Below are positions 63,167-64,000 of a DNA stretch of 64,000 nt, piece after piece. The stretch lies in contig NZ_JAPCZF010000002.1 of NCBI RefSeq assembly GCF_025938095.1, positions 682,001-746,000 on the forward strand, given 5' to 3'. Each line of letters starts with the position of its first letter. The first letter of the stretch is position 1. Source of the DNA: Novosphingobium sp. JCM 18896 (GTDB lineage Bacteria > Pseudomonadota > Alphaproteobacteria > Sphingomonadales > Sphingomonadaceae). The notes below the pieces were generated by a model. That model did not search any database. It saw only the letters and a program-made list of their open reading frames with translations, and was not told the origin of the DNA. The position numbers and the translations under genes were made by a program.

Positions 63167-64000
63167 TCACTGAGCCATTTTCACTAACGTAATCTTGCTC
63201 GGAACGGTTACGCCCCAAAGCCAAGTGAGGGTGTCTGCAACCTGAACGGATAGCGGTCGGAGTTCGATCCCGAGCTCCATGGCCAGCACCTTGGTTTGGG
63301 TAGCGTCGCCGAGGTAGAGGCTCGGCTGACCGAAATTCACGGGTCCGCGCTCGATCGTAATGCTACCCTGCGACGCTGCAGCGACCAGCGCGGCGATATC
63401 GTCCATCTCGACGATCTCGGTGCCGCAAAGGTCGATCGCCGTGCCGCGGCCGATGCCGCGGCGGGCCGCCTCGAGCACGAGCGCGCAGAGATCCTCTACG
63501 TGGAGGTAGGAGCGGAACACCGGCACGCCGGCCTGGATGCGGATCGCGCCGGCTTCTTGCGCCTGCAACGCAAAGTCCGAGATGGCATAGGACCGCAGCT
63601 TGTTAATGTGCGGGCCGGCGATGTTGAAGATGCGGCCGGCGATCACGGGTATGCCGGCGGCTTTCGCCCAGTCGAGGAAGCGCGCTTCCTGGCGCAGTTT
63701 GGCCATGCCGTAGGCATGGCGATCGCCGCGTTCGGCGAGCGCGGCCGCGCCCGACGAGGCGACGAACAGGCTGGCGGCCGGTGCGCCGCGCAGCGCGGCG
63801 AGCAGGGCTTCGTCGATCGCGTCATTGGCCGCGTCGAACGCGTCGTCGCCGAGCAGGTCGGCCTTTTCCTTGGTCAGATAGGCCAGGTGGATCACATGGG
63901 CATCGGCGACGTCATCGGGCGTGATCGCGTCGAGCGCGCGCACGGCCAGGCTCTCGCCCCAAGGCAGCTCCATGGTCCGCGCCTGCGAGGCGAAAGCCGT
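63167..64000 (-). CDS. NAD-dependent epimerase/dehydratase, 5' end cut by window
   Basis: The visible 277 codons belong to an extended short-chain dehydrogenase. The catalytic Ser and YxxxK are in LFVASSGAAAL and DRHAYGMAKLRQEA. Substrate-domain motifs FNIAGPHINKLRSYAI and FRSYLHVEDLCALVLEAAR follow. The glycine-rich NAD loop expected about 65 residues upstream of the catalytic Ser is beyond position 64000, and the frame is open to the edge. It would make or modify a nucleotide sugar for the polysaccharide. Confidence 0.85.
   Translation of the reverse strand, partial: TAFASQARTMELPWGESLAVRALDAITPDDVADAHVIHLAYLTKEKADLLGDDAFDAANDAIDEALLAALRGAPAASLFVASSGAAALAERGDRHAYGMAKLRQEARFLDWAKAAGIPVIAGRIFNIAGPHINKLRSYAISDFALQAQEAGAIRIQAGVPVFRSYLHVEDLCALVLEAARRGIGRGTAIDLCGTEIVEMDDIAALVAAASQGSITIERGPVNFGQPSLYLGDATQTKVLAMELGIELRPLSVQVADTLTWLWGVTVPSKITLVKMAQ

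Overview
The window is a high-GC alphaproteobacterial chromosome segment, most likely from a sphingomonad (Sphingomonadaceae). The evidence is gene content and style: the nadD-rsfS-rlmH-envC-ctpA chain, a DUF1013/TrcR-type cell-cycle regulator, a CarD regulator, a Coq7 hydroxylase, a Mg-type HemB, and dispersed palindromes with GTCATCCCCGCG and CCTCCCCG cores that are typical of this group. I see no rRNA, tRNA, CRISPR array, prophage or classical insertion sequence.

Positions 1-37,800 are mostly housekeeping. They hold an acyl-CoA dehydrogenase, tsaC, two small lipoproteins, carD, a helicase/S4/ferredoxin operon, several M23 (LytM) peptidases, hemB in an overlapping gene string, a DNA-repair pair (ATP-dependent ligase plus beta-lactamase-fold exonuclease), clpA, an oxidoreductase, a GIY-YIG nuclease gene, a GST, trcR, an acyl-CoA ligase, a bactofilin/M23 pair, proA, an aldo/keto reductase, the nadD-to-ctpA run, dsbB-coq7 and a response regulator. 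The spaces between these genes carry at least three families of palindromic elements, most of them about 100-160 bp with inverted ends.

Positions 38,100-49,400 form a type I secretion island: a winged-helix protein, a TolC-like outer-membrane protein, an ABC exporter, an HlyD adaptor, two likely exported surface proteins (one small VCBS/cadherin-like, one 929-residue RTX/S-layer-like) and a methyltransferase with a regulatory domain. The exporter genes are tightly packed. Each likely substrate is followed by its own strong hairpin terminator, so the substrates can be expressed independently and at a high level.

Positions 50,400-64,000 are a surface-polysaccharide region: a GT39-type glycosyltransferase, an FkbM methyltransferase, a polytopic membrane protein, GtrA, a GT2 glycosyltransferase, a chain-length/export inner-membrane protein and an SLBB outer-membrane export protein. 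Upstream on the same strand are a HAD phosphatase, a thiamine-pyrophosphate enzyme, a NeuB-family synthase and a nucleotide-sugar epimerase cut by the window edge. The second group looks like synthesis of an unusual sugar, possibly nonulosonate-like or branched.

The most unusual object is the 391-bp unit at 22046-22436. A GIY-YIG nuclease gene sits exactly between 33-bp inverted arms that are the same arms ending the short (~105 bp) non-coding repeats elsewhere in the window. The short repeats may be non-autonomous derivatives of this cassette.
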